Positions 45,045-56,020 of a stretch of DNA of 64,000 nt are shown here, piece after piece; within the stretch, counting starts at the first letter, position 1, and the number at the start of each line of letters is the position of its first letter. This DNA comes from Typhlomys cinereus (taxonomy: Eukaryota > Chordata > Mammalia > Rodentia > Platacanthomyidae). The stretch spans positions 3,239,542 to 3,303,541 of the forward strand of contig JALPQD010000138.1 in the NCBI GenBank assembly GCA_023101885.1, in the 5' to 3' direction. Under the pieces are notes generated by a model. That model was not told where the DNA came from, searched no databases, and saw only the letters and a program-made list of their open reading frames with translations. Both the position numbers and the translations under genes were made by a program.

Positions 45045-45280
45045 ATATTTGGGGATGGCTTGGGGTTAAGCTTCTGCCTCGCAAGCAGAAGGACTTGAGT
45101 TCACATTCCAGATCTGGGTGGAAATGATGGCAGTCTGCACTTCTGACCCTGGAAACTAGAACCTGGGAAACCCCAGAGCAAAGCAATAAGGAAGTAGAGT
45201 AATCGAGGATGATTCCCGAAGTTACTCTGGGGCTTCCACTGGCACACACAGTGCCCTTTGAGAGAGAGAGAGAGTTTAAA
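45045..45280 (+). mobile_element. Dip-like SINE, older subfamily, plus strand
   Basis: Head GGGGATGGCTTGGGGTTAAG, CTGCCTCGCAAGCAGAAGG, body AGTCTGCACTTCTGACCCTGG and CGAGGATGATTCCCGAAGTTA, end AGTGCCCTTTGAGAGAGAGAG. The 81-codon minus frame is a SINE shadow. Confidence 0.83.
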
Positions 45281-46161
45281 TCATATCAAATGTTGAGGAG
45301 GTAACTCGAGCAGGAGTGAAACCAGATGCAGCTTGTCTTGGCTTTGGCTCTTCACGCTGGTGACCACACCCTGCAGAGATGACTGAGTCAGGGCTATTGG
45401 CAAGAACAGTGCACAGAATCAGGTCCTCTGAGAGTCTAATTTTTCTTAATGACTTGGTGTTGCCTTGGAGGAAAGCCAACCCAAAAGGGCAGCCTTGAAT
45501 CTAATTCCTTATTTTGTTCTTAGATGAAAGTTTTTGGTATTCTCACTTGGGACTTTGGAATCAAATTTGTTGATATCTTACATTGCAGGACATGCTTCCC
45601 CTTCGTATTTTTTTAATTGGCCATGTCATGTGTGGTTCATGGGCTCAGCTGAGTTTTCTGAGCTTCTCACTCCAAATTTTGGATCTTCAGCTTTAGCTTT
45701 GAAATCTTGTTTTAGGATCCCTTGGAAAAGAAATCCTCTAAGTTGGGATAGTTAACAGAGAGGAAGATTAAAAGAGAAATTTGCATCCTTTAGTGGATTT
45801 TGACTGCGACATTCGGTTAAGAGGAATTTGGTCATTCTTTCTTGGTTTTTGTCTAGTTTCTCACTGTTCTCATATGGCAATTAAAAGATAATCAACAATT
45901 ATAGCTACAAAATCCTGACATGAAAATAACTAACAATAATATTCTCTACATGATATGAAATACCCAAATGAGCACAACCCAAACTGAAGAAAACTGAACT
46001 GAAAGGAAGAGATTAGCTAATGACTCAGAGTTACTGGGTATATCTACATAGTACTAGACCTTCGAACAAAAACTGTTTCTTTTGGACTTTAAGGAAATGT
46101 CAATTATTTAGACTGTTGGTAAAGAAAAATTGTTTTGGTGCTAACATGTTCAGTATTTGGC
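45281..46161. other. Unique sequence
   Basis: No repeat or gene recognised; frames of 66-73 codons lack known domains. Confidence 0.4.
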
Positions 46162-46174
46162 AGATGATAATCTT

Positions 46175-46948
46175 TTTTTTTAAACATTTTTTATTATTAT
46201 TTCCTCTCATACAAACTTAGTAGGTACACCGGTTCCCTCCCTCCCTCCTCCTTCCCCCATCCCCCTGCTCCCCCTCCCCTCACCCCTCCCTCCCCATTCC
46301 CCAGTGCCTCCTCCCCCTCCCAATCCCCAAAGAATCCTTTAATGTGCCTGCCAGTCTCTCCTCTGGGCTCTCCTCTCCAATGACGTACAAGGACCCATTG
46401 GCATTTCCCTGAATCCTTTCCTGTGTTCCCCTTAAGCATAGGAACACTACTGTGGTTGTCAATCCCTTACCTCCAAGGATCTTGCTGCCTCTAGCAAATG
46501 CTAGATTTTGTGGGGTCAATAGTGTGTTGGACATTGCGCAGGGCATGCAAAGTCCAATTATGATTGCTTCGGCCCTAACTTGTGTGGAGTATCTTGCATA
46601 TCATTGCTCCTCCCATCCTTGTGCGCTTACAATCTTACCGCCCCCTCTTCCGCAAATTTCCCTGAGCTTCAGGATGGGGAGAGATTAGGCTGGCCTAGTT
46701 CTATTGATATAGAGTCTCTGAAGTTCTGGATTATGGTTTGTTGATTTTCTTTTGCAGTTTTGCTGCTCCTGCAATGCCCTTCACTCTATCCTGATGGGTA
46801 TTGTATGTCACCCCCTGGCCAGAGATAAAAAGCTGTTAAACTAGAGTCTTGTTATAAGAGTATATTCAAAGGTAGATGTAATAAAAGTAGGAAACCACAG
46901 TGAGGGAGGGGTCAATCACCCATTTGCAAAATGGTTACTTTTTATGGA
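46175..46948 (-). mobile_element. 5'-truncated L1 3' end, minus strand, with 13-bp TSD
   Basis: The inverted L1 3' UTR begins with a T-run (A-tail), then TCTCATACAAACTTAGTAGG and the pyrimidine-rich complement of the G-rich tract. The TGTGGGGTCAATAGTGTGTT, TTCGGCCCTAACTTGTGTGG and AGGATGGGGAGAGATTAGG blocks follow, and it ends near GCAAAATGGTTAC. The repeat AGATGATAATCTT flanks it at 46162-46174 and 46949-46961. It is the uninterrupted reference copy for the inverted L1 at 16611-18173. Confidence 0.94.
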
Positions 46949-46961
46949 AGATGATAATCTT

Positions 46962-47439
46962 CTAAGAAAATGTGTTTTATTCATAATCCTAGGAATTATT
47001 AATTTTTTAGTCTTTAGGTAATTTCCACAAAAGTGACATCATTTTCAATATATACTGTATAGATATGAGATATATGACAAATACTTTCCAGTGAATGTAG
47101 CCAGTTCATTTGGCTTTGTCATTTTGTGTAAACCCATGAAAATACTTGTTTAAGGATTCCACTGGACTCAGTAAAGGTTTGAGGATGAAAATATGATGTT
47201 TCATTCTGGGAAATAAAAAAAAGAAAAAAAAAAAAACAGTTGAGCTTAGGCTAACCCATGACTTATGCTGTTATTTGTTTCAAAATATGCCAAAGGAGGA
47301 GAGGTGGTCCCTAAAGGATGAAGGAATTTAAATAAAAAAATACACTAAAATAGTACAAAACTATAAAGTGATGAGTGAAAATCTCAGTTTTTAAATCCCT
47401 TTCTGACTTCTGCCTGACATACTCGTTAGTAACTCTATC
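46962..47439. other. Unique AT-rich sequence
   Basis: Nothing recognised; an A-rich run lies at 47215-47236. Confidence 0.4.
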
Positions 47440-47590
47440 TAGAATAGAAATTGTATATATATAATATATAGTAAATTTATTATTAATTTAATTTACTACT
47501 ATTCATTCAATATCATAATATATTGTTGCTTATTACTTATATATTTAATATATTATATGTAAGAATAAAATTAAAACAGTAATTCTTCAC
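47440..47590. repeat. AT-rich low-complexity island
   Basis: About 150 bp of nearly pure A/T with internal inverted repeats (AGTAAATT matched by AATTTACT). No transposon terminal repeats are evident. Confidence 0.7.
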
Positions 47591-47969
47591 AACTTTTTAA
47601 ATTTTGACAATATGTGCTGAGTATCTCTCCCATGAATACGTATGATTACTTTTAGTCTTAAGGATTCATGACAGAATATATGTCAATGTTACTTAGTCTT
47701 TTGTATGGATGGAAGTACAAAACGATAATTAAAATCTTTAAAATAATAAAGAACAAGTAAACAACAACAAAAATATTGGCATGAATGGACTCAGGATGGC
47801 TGCATCTGGAAAGACAGGTGGTTTTAAGTGCATCTTCTTTTTAAGGTAGGAAATGAAGGAAGAAGAAAGGGGAGTCTGCACTGGGAGCATTCAGCATGTC
47901 CAAGCACCATGTCTGCCATGCTTGTGTGCTATGTCAGTGTTCTTGTAGGTGTCAGTGGATAGGTGAAGA
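47591..47969. other. Unique sequence
   Basis: Nothing recognised. Confidence 0.4.
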
Positions 47970-48090
47970 GGAAAGTGCACTGGTTTCAAATAAGCTTGGA
48001 AACTTCTGGGCTCACTGGATTAGGCAGGTCGCTTGACTGCAGGACTTCTCAGAGACTTTAATGCAATTATCCATGGTAACTGCCTAAATG
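47970..48090 (+). mobile_element. MIR fragment
   Basis: CTGGTTTCAAATAAGCTTGG, GGATTAGGCAGGTCGCTTGAC, TTCTCAGAGACTTTAATGC and TAACTGCCTAAATGAAGAAT follow the MIR promoter-distal order, though diverged. Confidence 0.55.
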
Positions 48091-48208
48091 AAGAATATGT
48101 CAAGTTCTGAAAAGTGGCTTGATTGTAGACCAATGTTTCATAGACATCCTTATTAACAAAGCCTTGTGTGGTTTGCCAAGAGCAACATCGTAGAAAATGA
48201 TGAACTTA

Positions 48209-48389
48209 CCTTCCAAGATGTCTGCAGTGACTTAGCCTCCTCAAGCTTTGGCCAACCAGCCATGCCACCTCTGCTTTGAGAGACTGTATCTTCCCTCTGG
48301 AACTGTAAGCTGAATAAACCTCCCTTTCTCCCTTAAGTTGATTGACTTTGGGTGTTCTCTCACAGCAATAGTAAAGAGTAACGGATACA
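48209..48389 (+). repeat. 5' R-U5 of the MaLR element
   Basis: R matches 50055-50178 nearly base for base. U5 follows the CTCCCTTAA point with GTTGATTGACTTTGGGTGTTC and ends GAGTAACGGATACA. The upstream U3 is absent, so no LTR promoter precedes the element. Confidence 0.88.
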
Positions 48390-48394
48390 GAAAT

Positions 48395-48412
48395 TGGTAC
48401 CGGATAGTGGGG
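48395..48412 (+). promoter_or_regulatory. MaLR primer binding site
   Basis: TGGTACCGGATAGTGGGG lies six bases after the U5 end. ERVL and MaLR elements are primed by leucine tRNA, whose complement starts TGGTACC. Two or three positions look diverged. Confidence 0.7.
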
Positions 48413-49875
48413 TATTGCTGTGAGATAAGAACAGCTGGTACCACAAACTGAAGTTATTTGTGAAGCTGAGAAAAGTTGGTACCCAGAAGCATGGCCAATG
48501 CTGTGATGTGGCTAGTGTGCCTTTGGAACTGTTTGTTGGGAGAAGTACGGAGAATTTTGGGACTTTGTGCTGGAAAAGTCTTTGCGTCTTGGCGGTTGGG
48601 CCAAAGGGACCTTTCTTGTGAGAGGTCAGAGGAGAGCAATGCTGTGAGAGATGTAGACAGTGGAAGCCCAGCTTGTGATGGTCCAGAGGGGAACAGAGAC
48701 TGTGTTTGCAAATGGACGAGTGACACATGGAGCCATGTGTTAGCCAAGAGTTTAGTGAAGTTTTGCCCTCGTCCTGAAAGTTTGCCTGAAATTAAGCTGG
48801 AGTGCTTGGCAGAGGAAATTTCAAAGCAATGTAGTCTTGACAATGTGATATGGCTACTTTTTAGTTGTCTTCAGAGTTATGAAAAAAAGCAAAGAATCAG
48901 GCAGGAAGAAGCAAAAACTGTAAAATCTAATGATGAAAAATACAATGCCAAACTTAAAGAGTTGAACCAGGAAGAAGCAGAGAACAAAATGGCTGTTGAA
49001 GAGATTAGCTCCATTTGAAATTTGAATAATAGGAGAGGCCCTAGCTTGAGGGCAAGATCCTCAGGGAAAGCTCCCACTCATAAGAATGCAAATCCTTTCA
49101 GAAGACTGGAGCTAAAGGGTGGAGTTCCAAAGCAAGAGTGGATTCTCTTACCAAGCAACTGCTCAGGAGTGAAAGAGATGGTCAACATAGAGAAGCAGAA
49201 TCAGCTGTGATTCAAGGGGGCCAATCTTGGCAAAGTTGTCCACGTGGTTCTGGTTTTAGAGGCATCAGTGATGCAAGAGGGAGGAGATCATGGAGTCCTC
49301 CTCCAAGATTTCAAAAATTGGCAGAATCCAGGCATCATGAGGCAAGAAGCCTGCAGTTTAGAGGCCCAAGAAGGGCAGTTTGTGCTGTCGAGTTAAAGCC
49401 TGGTTTGCCATTGAGAAGTAAAGATGTTAGAGATTCCAGACACAACGTGGGACACCTGCCAAGGAGAACTGTATGCCCTGGGAGGAGTCAGCTCAAGAGA
49501 GCAACGTATTTTATGGGCAGCTGCATTGGAGGGGTGGAACCAAAGCTCTTTGGAACTGAAATGATTTCAACAAGAGGCTCACCTGTTGGACTTGGAGCTA
49601 CAAGATTTGGGGTTTGTCCTGCTGGTTTTCGGTCTTGTTATGGACCAATCTTTCCCTGGATATGCCCCCATTTCTTCCTTTTGGAATGGGAATGTTTATT
49701 CTGTGCCATTGTATGTTAGACGTATATAACTTGTATTTTGATTTTACAGGAGGCTTTGGACTTTGGACTTTTGGACTGTGTTGCAATACTAATGTAGTCT
49801 ATGAAGATTTAAAGTTGGACTGAGTATGTGTTGCATAATGAGATTGCAATGAGCCTGTGGGGGCCAGGGGTGGAA
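48413..49875 (+). pseudogene. Decayed internal region of the MaLR element
   Basis: This is the non-autonomous MaLR internal region, roughly 1.46 kb between primer site and 3' LTR. Two plus frames remain: 180 codons at 48476-49018 and 193 codons at 49138-49719. The first ends in a charged, Glu/Lys-rich, probably helical segment. Neither shows a protease, reverse transcriptase or integrase motif, as expected of MaLRs, which depend on other elements. A purine-rich stretch (GGGGGCCAGGGGTGGAA) just before the LTR is the likely polypurine tract. I would not annotate a host gene here. Confidence 0.78.
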
Positions 49876-50177
49876 TGTCATGGTTTGAAATGTGTCCCCC
49901 ACAGTTTCATGTATTTGGCAAGGTCATGGCACCTTGAGAGGTGGAGCCTTGCTGGAGGAAGGCAGTCACAAGGGGTAGGCCTTGAGGTGGATTAGTCCCA
50001 CCCTACCTCCAGGAGAAGTCAGCCTTTGCAGCAAGCAGTCTGCAGCTCTCAGCTTCCAAGATGTCTGCAGTGACTTAGACTCCTCCAGCTTTGGCCAGCC
50101 AGCCATGCCACCTCTGCTTTGAGAGACTGTATCTTCCCTCTGGAACTGTAAGCTGAATAAACCTCCCTTTCTCCCTT
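49876..50177 (+). repeat. 3' LTR (U3-R) of the MaLR element
   Basis: It starts TGTCATGGTTTGAAATGTG and carries GGTGGAGCCTTGCTGGAGG, CCAGCCAGCCATGCCACCTC and the polyadenylation signal. U5 is missing because the sequence passes directly from R into poly(A). Related LTRs in the window are at 1793, 18174 and 25810. Confidence 0.9.
50156..50161 (+). promoter_or_regulatory. Polyadenylation signal AATAAA
   Basis: AATAAA in the 3' R region, about 16 bases before the A-run at 50178-50193. The same signal recurs at 48313-48318 in the 5' R copy. Confidence 0.85.
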
Positions 50178-50215
50178 AAAAAAAAAAAAAAAAGAAAAGA
50201 AAATGATGAACTTAG

Positions 50216-50305
50216 CAAGGGGGTCCAGGGAGGGATAGAGGGAGGGTACTGGGATACCTATTAAGTTTGTATGAGTGGAAAAAATAAATTAATTAATTAA
50301 AAAAT
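50216..50305 (+). mobile_element. Very short L1 3' tail at the same target site
   Basis: A G-rich piece, then ATACCTATTAAGTTTGTATG and an A/T-rich tail: the last ~90 bp of an L1. It is flanked by AAAGAAAATGATGAACTTAG at 50196-50215 and 50306-50325, the same target sequence that bounds the MaLR copy. Confidence 0.92.
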
Positions 50306-50325
50306 AAAGAAAATGATGAACTTAG

Positions 50326-52058
50326 TCTCGTGACACAGTGCCCATGTCCACGGGAGCATGTACACATGGCACACATAAAACAAAAAGGCTTGGGATGTTA
50401 CTTAGTGGCACAGCACTTTGCCCAGCTTGCACAAGACCCTAAATTTGGTCCCTAATACTACAAAGAAATAGGAAACTGATTGAGTCATCGAAAGAGTAGG
50501 CTTTAGAAGCAAATTCATCAGAACATAAATCCAGTCTTCTTGTCTGTAGCCCTGTGAACTCTCTTGTGTAAGTGTCTGGTTTGTCATTGGTAAAATGGAG
50601 GGCGTTGCTATCTTCAGTACAGAAGTCCCATGGGAATCTGAAGACTTGGTCACACACAAATTCAAACCTTGAGCAGTGGATACAAAAATCAATATTCCTC
50701 CACATTCTGAGTTCAGACAGAAAATTGCAAACATTATCTTCAGCTATTTCTATTAAGTGGCCAATTTCCAGTTTGGAAGTTACACTTCTTGTTTTAAGGG
50801 CATTTCTACCAAAAAGGAGTACTAAGACTTAATCCCCAAGTGCAAGTAAGTTCACTTCGGATCATCCTCCAAACAGTTAGCAAACTTTCCCTGAAGGAAT
50901 ACCCTATTCTTTATTAAACAATAGCTGGAGAGGAGGAGAAAATATCTGCCTGATTCTGCTCACAAAAATGTTGCAAGCAACTCCCTGAGCATTTGGAAGG
51001 GACACAACTAGTTTAGGATTTATGTCTGGTCTTTAAACTCTGGAATAAGCTGGATTGTGTAAACATTCTGGCCCAGGGTGCAGGGAGGGAAATGCACTGC
51101 TCTTGGCATTATTAACAGGTGGTGTGGGAATAAGCCGCTTTGGAGAGCTCACGCTGCAGTGTCAGCAGAAGAAAATGTATTTTATGGGCATACAGGGATC
51201 AAGGAAGGCCAAGAGTCCGCGGGTCTCATGCATGAAGATGGCCGCAAATACATTCCAGCTGTCACAACTGTGCATGGGGTCCATCCATTCCTCCCCGTGT
51301 TATGAATGTAAACGGTGTTCAATTAACTGTTTCGAAAGCAGAAGGACTGTTTTCTAAAAAGACCGCAGTTGTTAGACACCTGACATGCCTGAAACCTCCG
51401 TTTTTTTTTCCAAGTTGTTCAGTCCCAGGAGAGAGATTACCTCCTTTCCAAGGATGCTCCGCAGTGCTCTGAGGATATAAAAATAGATGTATGAGGAGTG
51501 CGCTCTCCTTAATAAGCAGAGCAACTGTCAGTTTCTGAAAGGTTGACCTGGAATCAGAGCTCCGTCTTTTCCACACGCCAACTCCATCTCTTCTCAGTTA
51601 CCCACTCCACCCCCTAAGCCATTATCAAGTAGCAAGAGAGGAAAAGCACTTTAAAGTCCAGCAAGACACGTTTAGGCAGAACCTAAATAAGAACTCCTGA
51701 TAATCGCTGCTTGGAAGAGAATGACAGAATCTCCTTAAAGAGGCTCTGAGGGCCCCGCCCAATTGCATCTTAACATTTTGAGAAGGAGCAAGAGGAAGCT
51801 ATGAGCTGCCAGAAAGGGAGAACCACACGTTCCACACTGTAGCTTATCGGGCAGAAGAGCCCCACGTGACACCACGCCTGCCCACAGAGAGGGCCAGCGT
51901 GGGAAAAATAGATGCACTGGGCCCAGGATATGAGCGAGATATTGTGGAGGTTGATGGATGGAGCCCAACTATCCCACAACACTGTGAAGGGTCGAGCCAA
52001 ACGGGATGAGTTTTCATAGCTTGTGTTCTTCCATCTCCCTCAGGGAAGGATGAAAGCA
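50326..52058. other. Unique sequence with a candidate conserved element
   Basis: No repeat is recognised. Positions 51055-51360 combine AT-rich motifs and retained CpGs (GTCCGCGGGTCTC, GATGGCCGCAAATAC), resembling a conserved non-coding element. Frames of 75-110 codons on both strands lack known domains. Confidence 0.4.
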
Positions 52059-52059
52059 A

Positions 52060-52103
<44 letters not shown>
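52059..52103. repeat. (ATT)n microsatellite
   Basis: About 15 uninterrupted ATT units. The poly-Ile minus frame (51844-52128) is a translation of it. Confidence 0.95.
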
Positions 52104-52105
<2 letters not shown>

Positions 52106-52264
52106 CTGTAACTACCACTGGAAGCCACACAGTCTTATTTAAAGATCTGTCTTCTGGCACCGAAGGACACCCAGAGGTCCAAGTGTGACTCAGCACTCTG
52201 TCTTATGATCCTCCCCTCCCCCCCCCCAATGTTTTACATGTCCTAGGAACTGGGGACAGTTCAG

Positions 52265-52495
52265 GTTGGGGTTAAGAATATTGAATTTGGAATCTTAGAA
52301 ATCTGAGTTCAGTTTCAAGACTCAGGTCTGCCAGTTAAACAGCCATGTGGTATTGGACAAGGGCCCCAGTCTTCTTGACTGTTCTTTCCCCATCTGTAAC
52401 TTGGTGAGAGCTACTACAGAGACCTCTGAGGAGTAAATGAGATTATTTATACAAAGCACAGTGACGCTTAGCAGATGATAAACAGTGAATACAGC
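52265..52495 (+). mobile_element. Near-full-length MIR
   Basis: GAATTTGGAATCTTAGAAATC, GGTCTGCCAGTTAAACAGC, TGTTCTTTCCCCATCTGTAAC, AGTAAATGAGATTATTTATAC and AAAGCACAGTGACGCTTAGC appear in MIR order over about 230 bp. Confidence 0.85.
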
Positions 52496-52604
52496 TTTTG
52501 AAGTTCTTGGTCTCTGAAAGAAAGGATTGCATAAACACTTGCTATCCTCTCACGAAGACACTCAACCTGCAACCTATAGATTAAGACAAGTGCCCCACCA
52601 TTTT

Positions 52605-52930
52605 ATTCATTCTTGTATTTAGTCAGCGTCTCATATGTCCCAAGCTGGCCTCATGCTTTTCATGTATATAGCTGTGATAGTTAATCCTGGGAGGCAACTT
52701 GACACACCTGCCCTTAACTAATATCAGCTGAGACAAAAAAAAAAACAAACCTGTTTCTCCCTTCTGGAGCTGTAAGTTGAGTAAATCGCCCTTTCTCCCT
52801 TAAGTTGTTTGACTTCTGGTGCTCTCTCACAGCAATAGTTAAGAGTAACCATTACAGTAGCCAAGATTGGCCTTAACCTCCTTGATCTTCTTGATTTCAC
52901 TTCCTATCCACTGGGATTACACACATATGT
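52605..52930 (-). mobile_element. B1-type SINE, minus strand, split by an LTR
   Basis: The left arm (TTAGTCAGCGTCTCATATG, TCCCAAGCTGGCCTCATGC) and right arm (GCCAAGATTGGCCTTAACC, CCACTGGGATTACACAC, TGTCCCACCAAGTCTG) form one diverged Alu/B1-like element once the LTR at 52673-52856 is set aside. Confidence 0.72.
52673..52856 (+). mobile_element. Internally deleted ERVL-type solo LTR
   Basis: It starts TGTGATAGTTAATCCTGGG, as does the LTR at 59300-59834 in inverse. It jumps across an A-run to TTCTGGAGCTGTAAGTTG, CTTTCTCCCTTAAGTTG and ends AGAGTAACCATTACA. The middle U3 is missing. Flanks ATAGC (52668-52672) and GTAGC (52857-52861) are a probable 5-bp target duplication with one mismatch. Confidence 0.8.
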
Positions 52931-55309
52931 CCCACCAAGTCTGACTCCCCTCTGTTCTGATTACTACAGAAGGAATTACAAGAAGATGCAAGCCAGCAGC
53001 AGTACCTAGCCCCAGTTGGCCCAAAGAGCTGTCCTCTCACATCCAAGAGAAGTTCGATCTGAGGCTTGGCCACTAGTTCAATAGCGCTTGCAGCAGCTGA
53101 GCACAGTAAGGGCTCATGCTCTCTTTTCATCTGGCAATTGGAATTGCTGTCTTTGAGTTTCTAACAGCATGTTTTGGAATAGCCCAGGACCTGCCAACAC
53201 ATATCTGTGGTTTTCAATGAGAATTATTCAGTTGGCAGACAAAAATAAAAAAAAAAAAACTCTTGTAACCAGGAAATATGATTACAACATTCAAAATTGC
53301 CATTTAATGTGTTTTAGAATTCTGCCCGTTCTTCAGTATCCAGAAATTCCATACCACGGTGCTGAGCAAATGAGGTCAATCTGTATTTATTGCCATTGCA
53401 TCAGGGATACAATATATATGCCAGGGCTCATCCAGGCGTTGAATGGCCTATAAAGCCTGAACATGAGTGTAGTAACCACAAACACAACCTTCAAGTCTCC
53501 CGGGATCCCTGTTCTTCACCACATGGCTCTGCTCTCCTCCGGCACCCATCTCTCTGGCTGCCATATGTCCACTAGGCTCTCAGCTCCTTCACTAATAAAA
53601 ATCTGGTCGTATGCAATATAGCCCAGCCATCTAATTGAAAACAGAGACAATTGCTTTTCTTACAAGATGCTAAGCGATTATGTGATTTTGTTTTTCATTG
53701 AGTTGACAGTTAGTGGTCATTAGGCAGAATTCAAATCTTGCGATTCTTACTCTATGATTATAGCAATGAAAACCTGTGAGACTTAGTAATCTTCAGGGTC
53801 TCTCCATTGTGCCTCCAAATGTCAACAAATCTGACATTAAAAATTAATATTAAAACCACTCAAATATAGTATTTGAGGGTAATGGAGACTAAAACAGGTA
53901 ACTAAGTCAATGTTTCTCTTTTAGAACTGCCTGGCAATCATCCCATGAGGTATTCTATCACCCTCCTCCTACCTCAAGGCTGCCTATCCCTTCCCTACAC
54001 GGCTCCATGGTCTTCACACTCTATGCTTCCTAATGTCTGGCTGCTTTCAACTTAGTCATATTGATTACTTACTTTGAACACGCGCTTACTCTCCTACCAC
54101 TGAAGGGTAGCTGAAGTCTAAGCAGCAACTGCCCTTCTAAACCCATATGGCGGATGTAGAATTAAGAAATAGACCAAGTTTACCACAGGCACTTCATGTA
54201 TACCATCCTAGTAAATCTTCAGAATAACAGCCTGTGTGTTCGACAGCTTCTCTCGCCTTACTCTGACTAGAACTACACATTGTCTGCTTCTCAGCCAGCC
54301 CATGGCCAAGCAGCACTACCGGTCTCTAGGATTAGAATAATCCACTTGTTAGTATTTGGAATGAAGTTAGCTTTCTTCTGTGGTCCAGAATCATGAGTCT
54401 GTTGGGACGAGACAGGGACATAAATGCTGTATCTGTTGTATTCATCCCATATTGTCCTGTTCTGCCCGGAGCTTCTCATGTTTATCTCTTCTTCCCATAG
54501 CTTTCAAATATTCTCCCCAATGTTATGATAATAGCACCCTCAAGTAGTCTTCTTAATTCCAAATTACCTCCACTCTGATCCAGCTGAAGTTTTCAGAAGT
54601 TTTCCTGATCAGTTGCTTCTGTTCTGTGGAGCCAAGTGAATCCAAGGCAGGGCTCTGAAGTTTCCCCACAGTGGCTCACACAAACTCCCATCAAACAAAA
54701 GAATGACATAATTGGCCTGTTTTGAACAGGCAAGAGGGCCAATGGGTTCAAAGGGTAAACTGAGGCCATGGGAGCTCCGACAGGCCTTGTTGTTGACAAT
54801 TATTGGCTAGTGTGAGGTCTCAGAGAGGAGAGCTGAGGCTTGTCCCTATGGTAAGTCTCTTTGCAAAATGACCATGCTGATGTAATTTTAGAATGGGGCA
54901 TCTCTAGGGACAACCAATACCTCACAGACAGAAGATGATACTGACATCTTTTCCGATACCCTGAATCCAGAACTCTCGAGATTCACTTGCCACCAAGGGA
55001 AACGTCTCCTCTTGGAACCATGTAAGTCGTTAAATACCCCCAAGATCTGAAGAGTAGGATTTAGAGAGAGAAGACTCAATTCATTAGAGTAGCTGTCTTG
55101 CCCTTTATTCTTAGATTATCTCTACATAACAGTATGAACAAACTACACACAGGTAGCATCCTAGGACCATATATTAGCTGAAACAGAGACAGACAGACAG
55201 ACACAGAGAAATTCCTATCTTCTCATGATCACTATTCTACTGGCTTCTTTTATGAACTCACTTTTTTGCTTCCATATAAGAACTAGCACAGGTAGTATTT
55301 GATTTTACT
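52931..55309. other. Unique sequence
   Basis: No repeat or gene is confidently recognised. An A-run lies at about 53247-53261. Frames of up to 94 codons (53169-53453) lack known domains. A pyrimidine-rich part near 53940-54060 may be an old L2. Confidence 0.35.
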
Positions 55310-55945
55310 AAATATTCTTGTTCTCTAATTTTTTTTGTGGTTTGGCCAAGTTTGTTTCCTAAGCTCTAGTTCCATTTTTTTTCTATTGTGTACTATTTAT
55401 TGTGTTTCTATTGTACATCTATTGCATGTCGGTTGTACAAAGAAATAGCTTCATGCTGACTTTTCCATGTATCCAGTACAATGAACTTCAATCGTTTTCA
55501 TCCCCTCTATTCCACTTTAGACTCTTTCCTCCCTTTCCTCATGTATATTCTGAGAAAAAAGTAGTCACCTGTCTATTTTCATGTGTGTTTTTAATCTAGA
55601 ATTTAATCTACAGTTCTCATTTGAGAGAAAATGTGATGTCTATCCTTCTGAGACTGGCTTATTTCACTTAACATAATGGTCTCCAGTTACATCCTTTTTT
55701 TTTTTTTTTTGGAAATGACATAATCTCATTCTTCTTCATGACTGAATGGTATTTCATGTGCATATATACTGTATTTTCTTTATCCATTCACACACTGATG
55801 GAAAAGCAAGGCTGATTTCAGAGCGTGGGTATTGTGAATAATGTCACAATAATCACGGCCTGCCTTCAGTAAACTGAGGTTAATCCGTTACAGCATATAC
55901 ACAGAGGAAGCATAACTGTATCATATAGTGGTTCTACCTTTTTCC
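55310..55945 (-). mobile_element. Rodent L1 3' region, minus strand
   Basis: The antisense of an older rodent L1 can be followed: CATCTATTGCATGTCGGTTG, TACAAAGAAATAGCTTCATG, CTGAGACTGGCTTATTTCAC, TTAACATAATGGTCTCCAG, GAAATGACATAATCTCATTC, GACTGAATGGTATTTCATG and ATTTTCTTTATCCATTCAC. A T-run interrupts it at 55697-55711. Confidence 0.85.
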
Positions 55946-56020
55946 TTTTGGGTTCAAGAATCCAGCCCAGGTTCTCATGGCTGCTGGGCAAATGCTCTAC
56001 TTCAGAGGACCATATCCGAG
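55946..56020 (-). mobile_element. ID-like SINE fragment, minus strand
   Basis: GGGTTCAAGAATCCAGCCCAG, CATGGCTGCTGGGCAAATGC and CTACTTCAGAGGACCATATCC match the inverted ID/tRNA-Ala-type head. Confidence 0.68.

Larger units (their letters stand above)
48209..50197 (+). mobile_element. MaLR (ERVL-related) element with RNA-copy structure
   Basis: The element opens inside the LTR at R (CTTCCAAGATGTCTGCAGTG) and lacks a 5' U3. It runs through R-U5, a leucine-tRNA-type primer site, an internal region, a full U3 and a second R, and stops at CTCCCTTAAAAA with a poly(A) run. AATAAA lies 15-20 bases before the A-run. The two R copies differ at about three positions of roughly 135. It is flanked by AGAAAATGATGAACTTA at 48192-48208 and 50198-50214, which is far longer than the 5-bp repeat made by retroviral integrases. 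This is what L1-mediated reverse transcription of a MaLR transcript would leave. Confidence 0.9.

Noticed and set aside
48476..49719. Two frames of 180 and 193 codons as host protein genes
   Set aside because: They lie between the primer site and the 3' LTR of a MaLR element and are its decayed internal region; no host-gene features.
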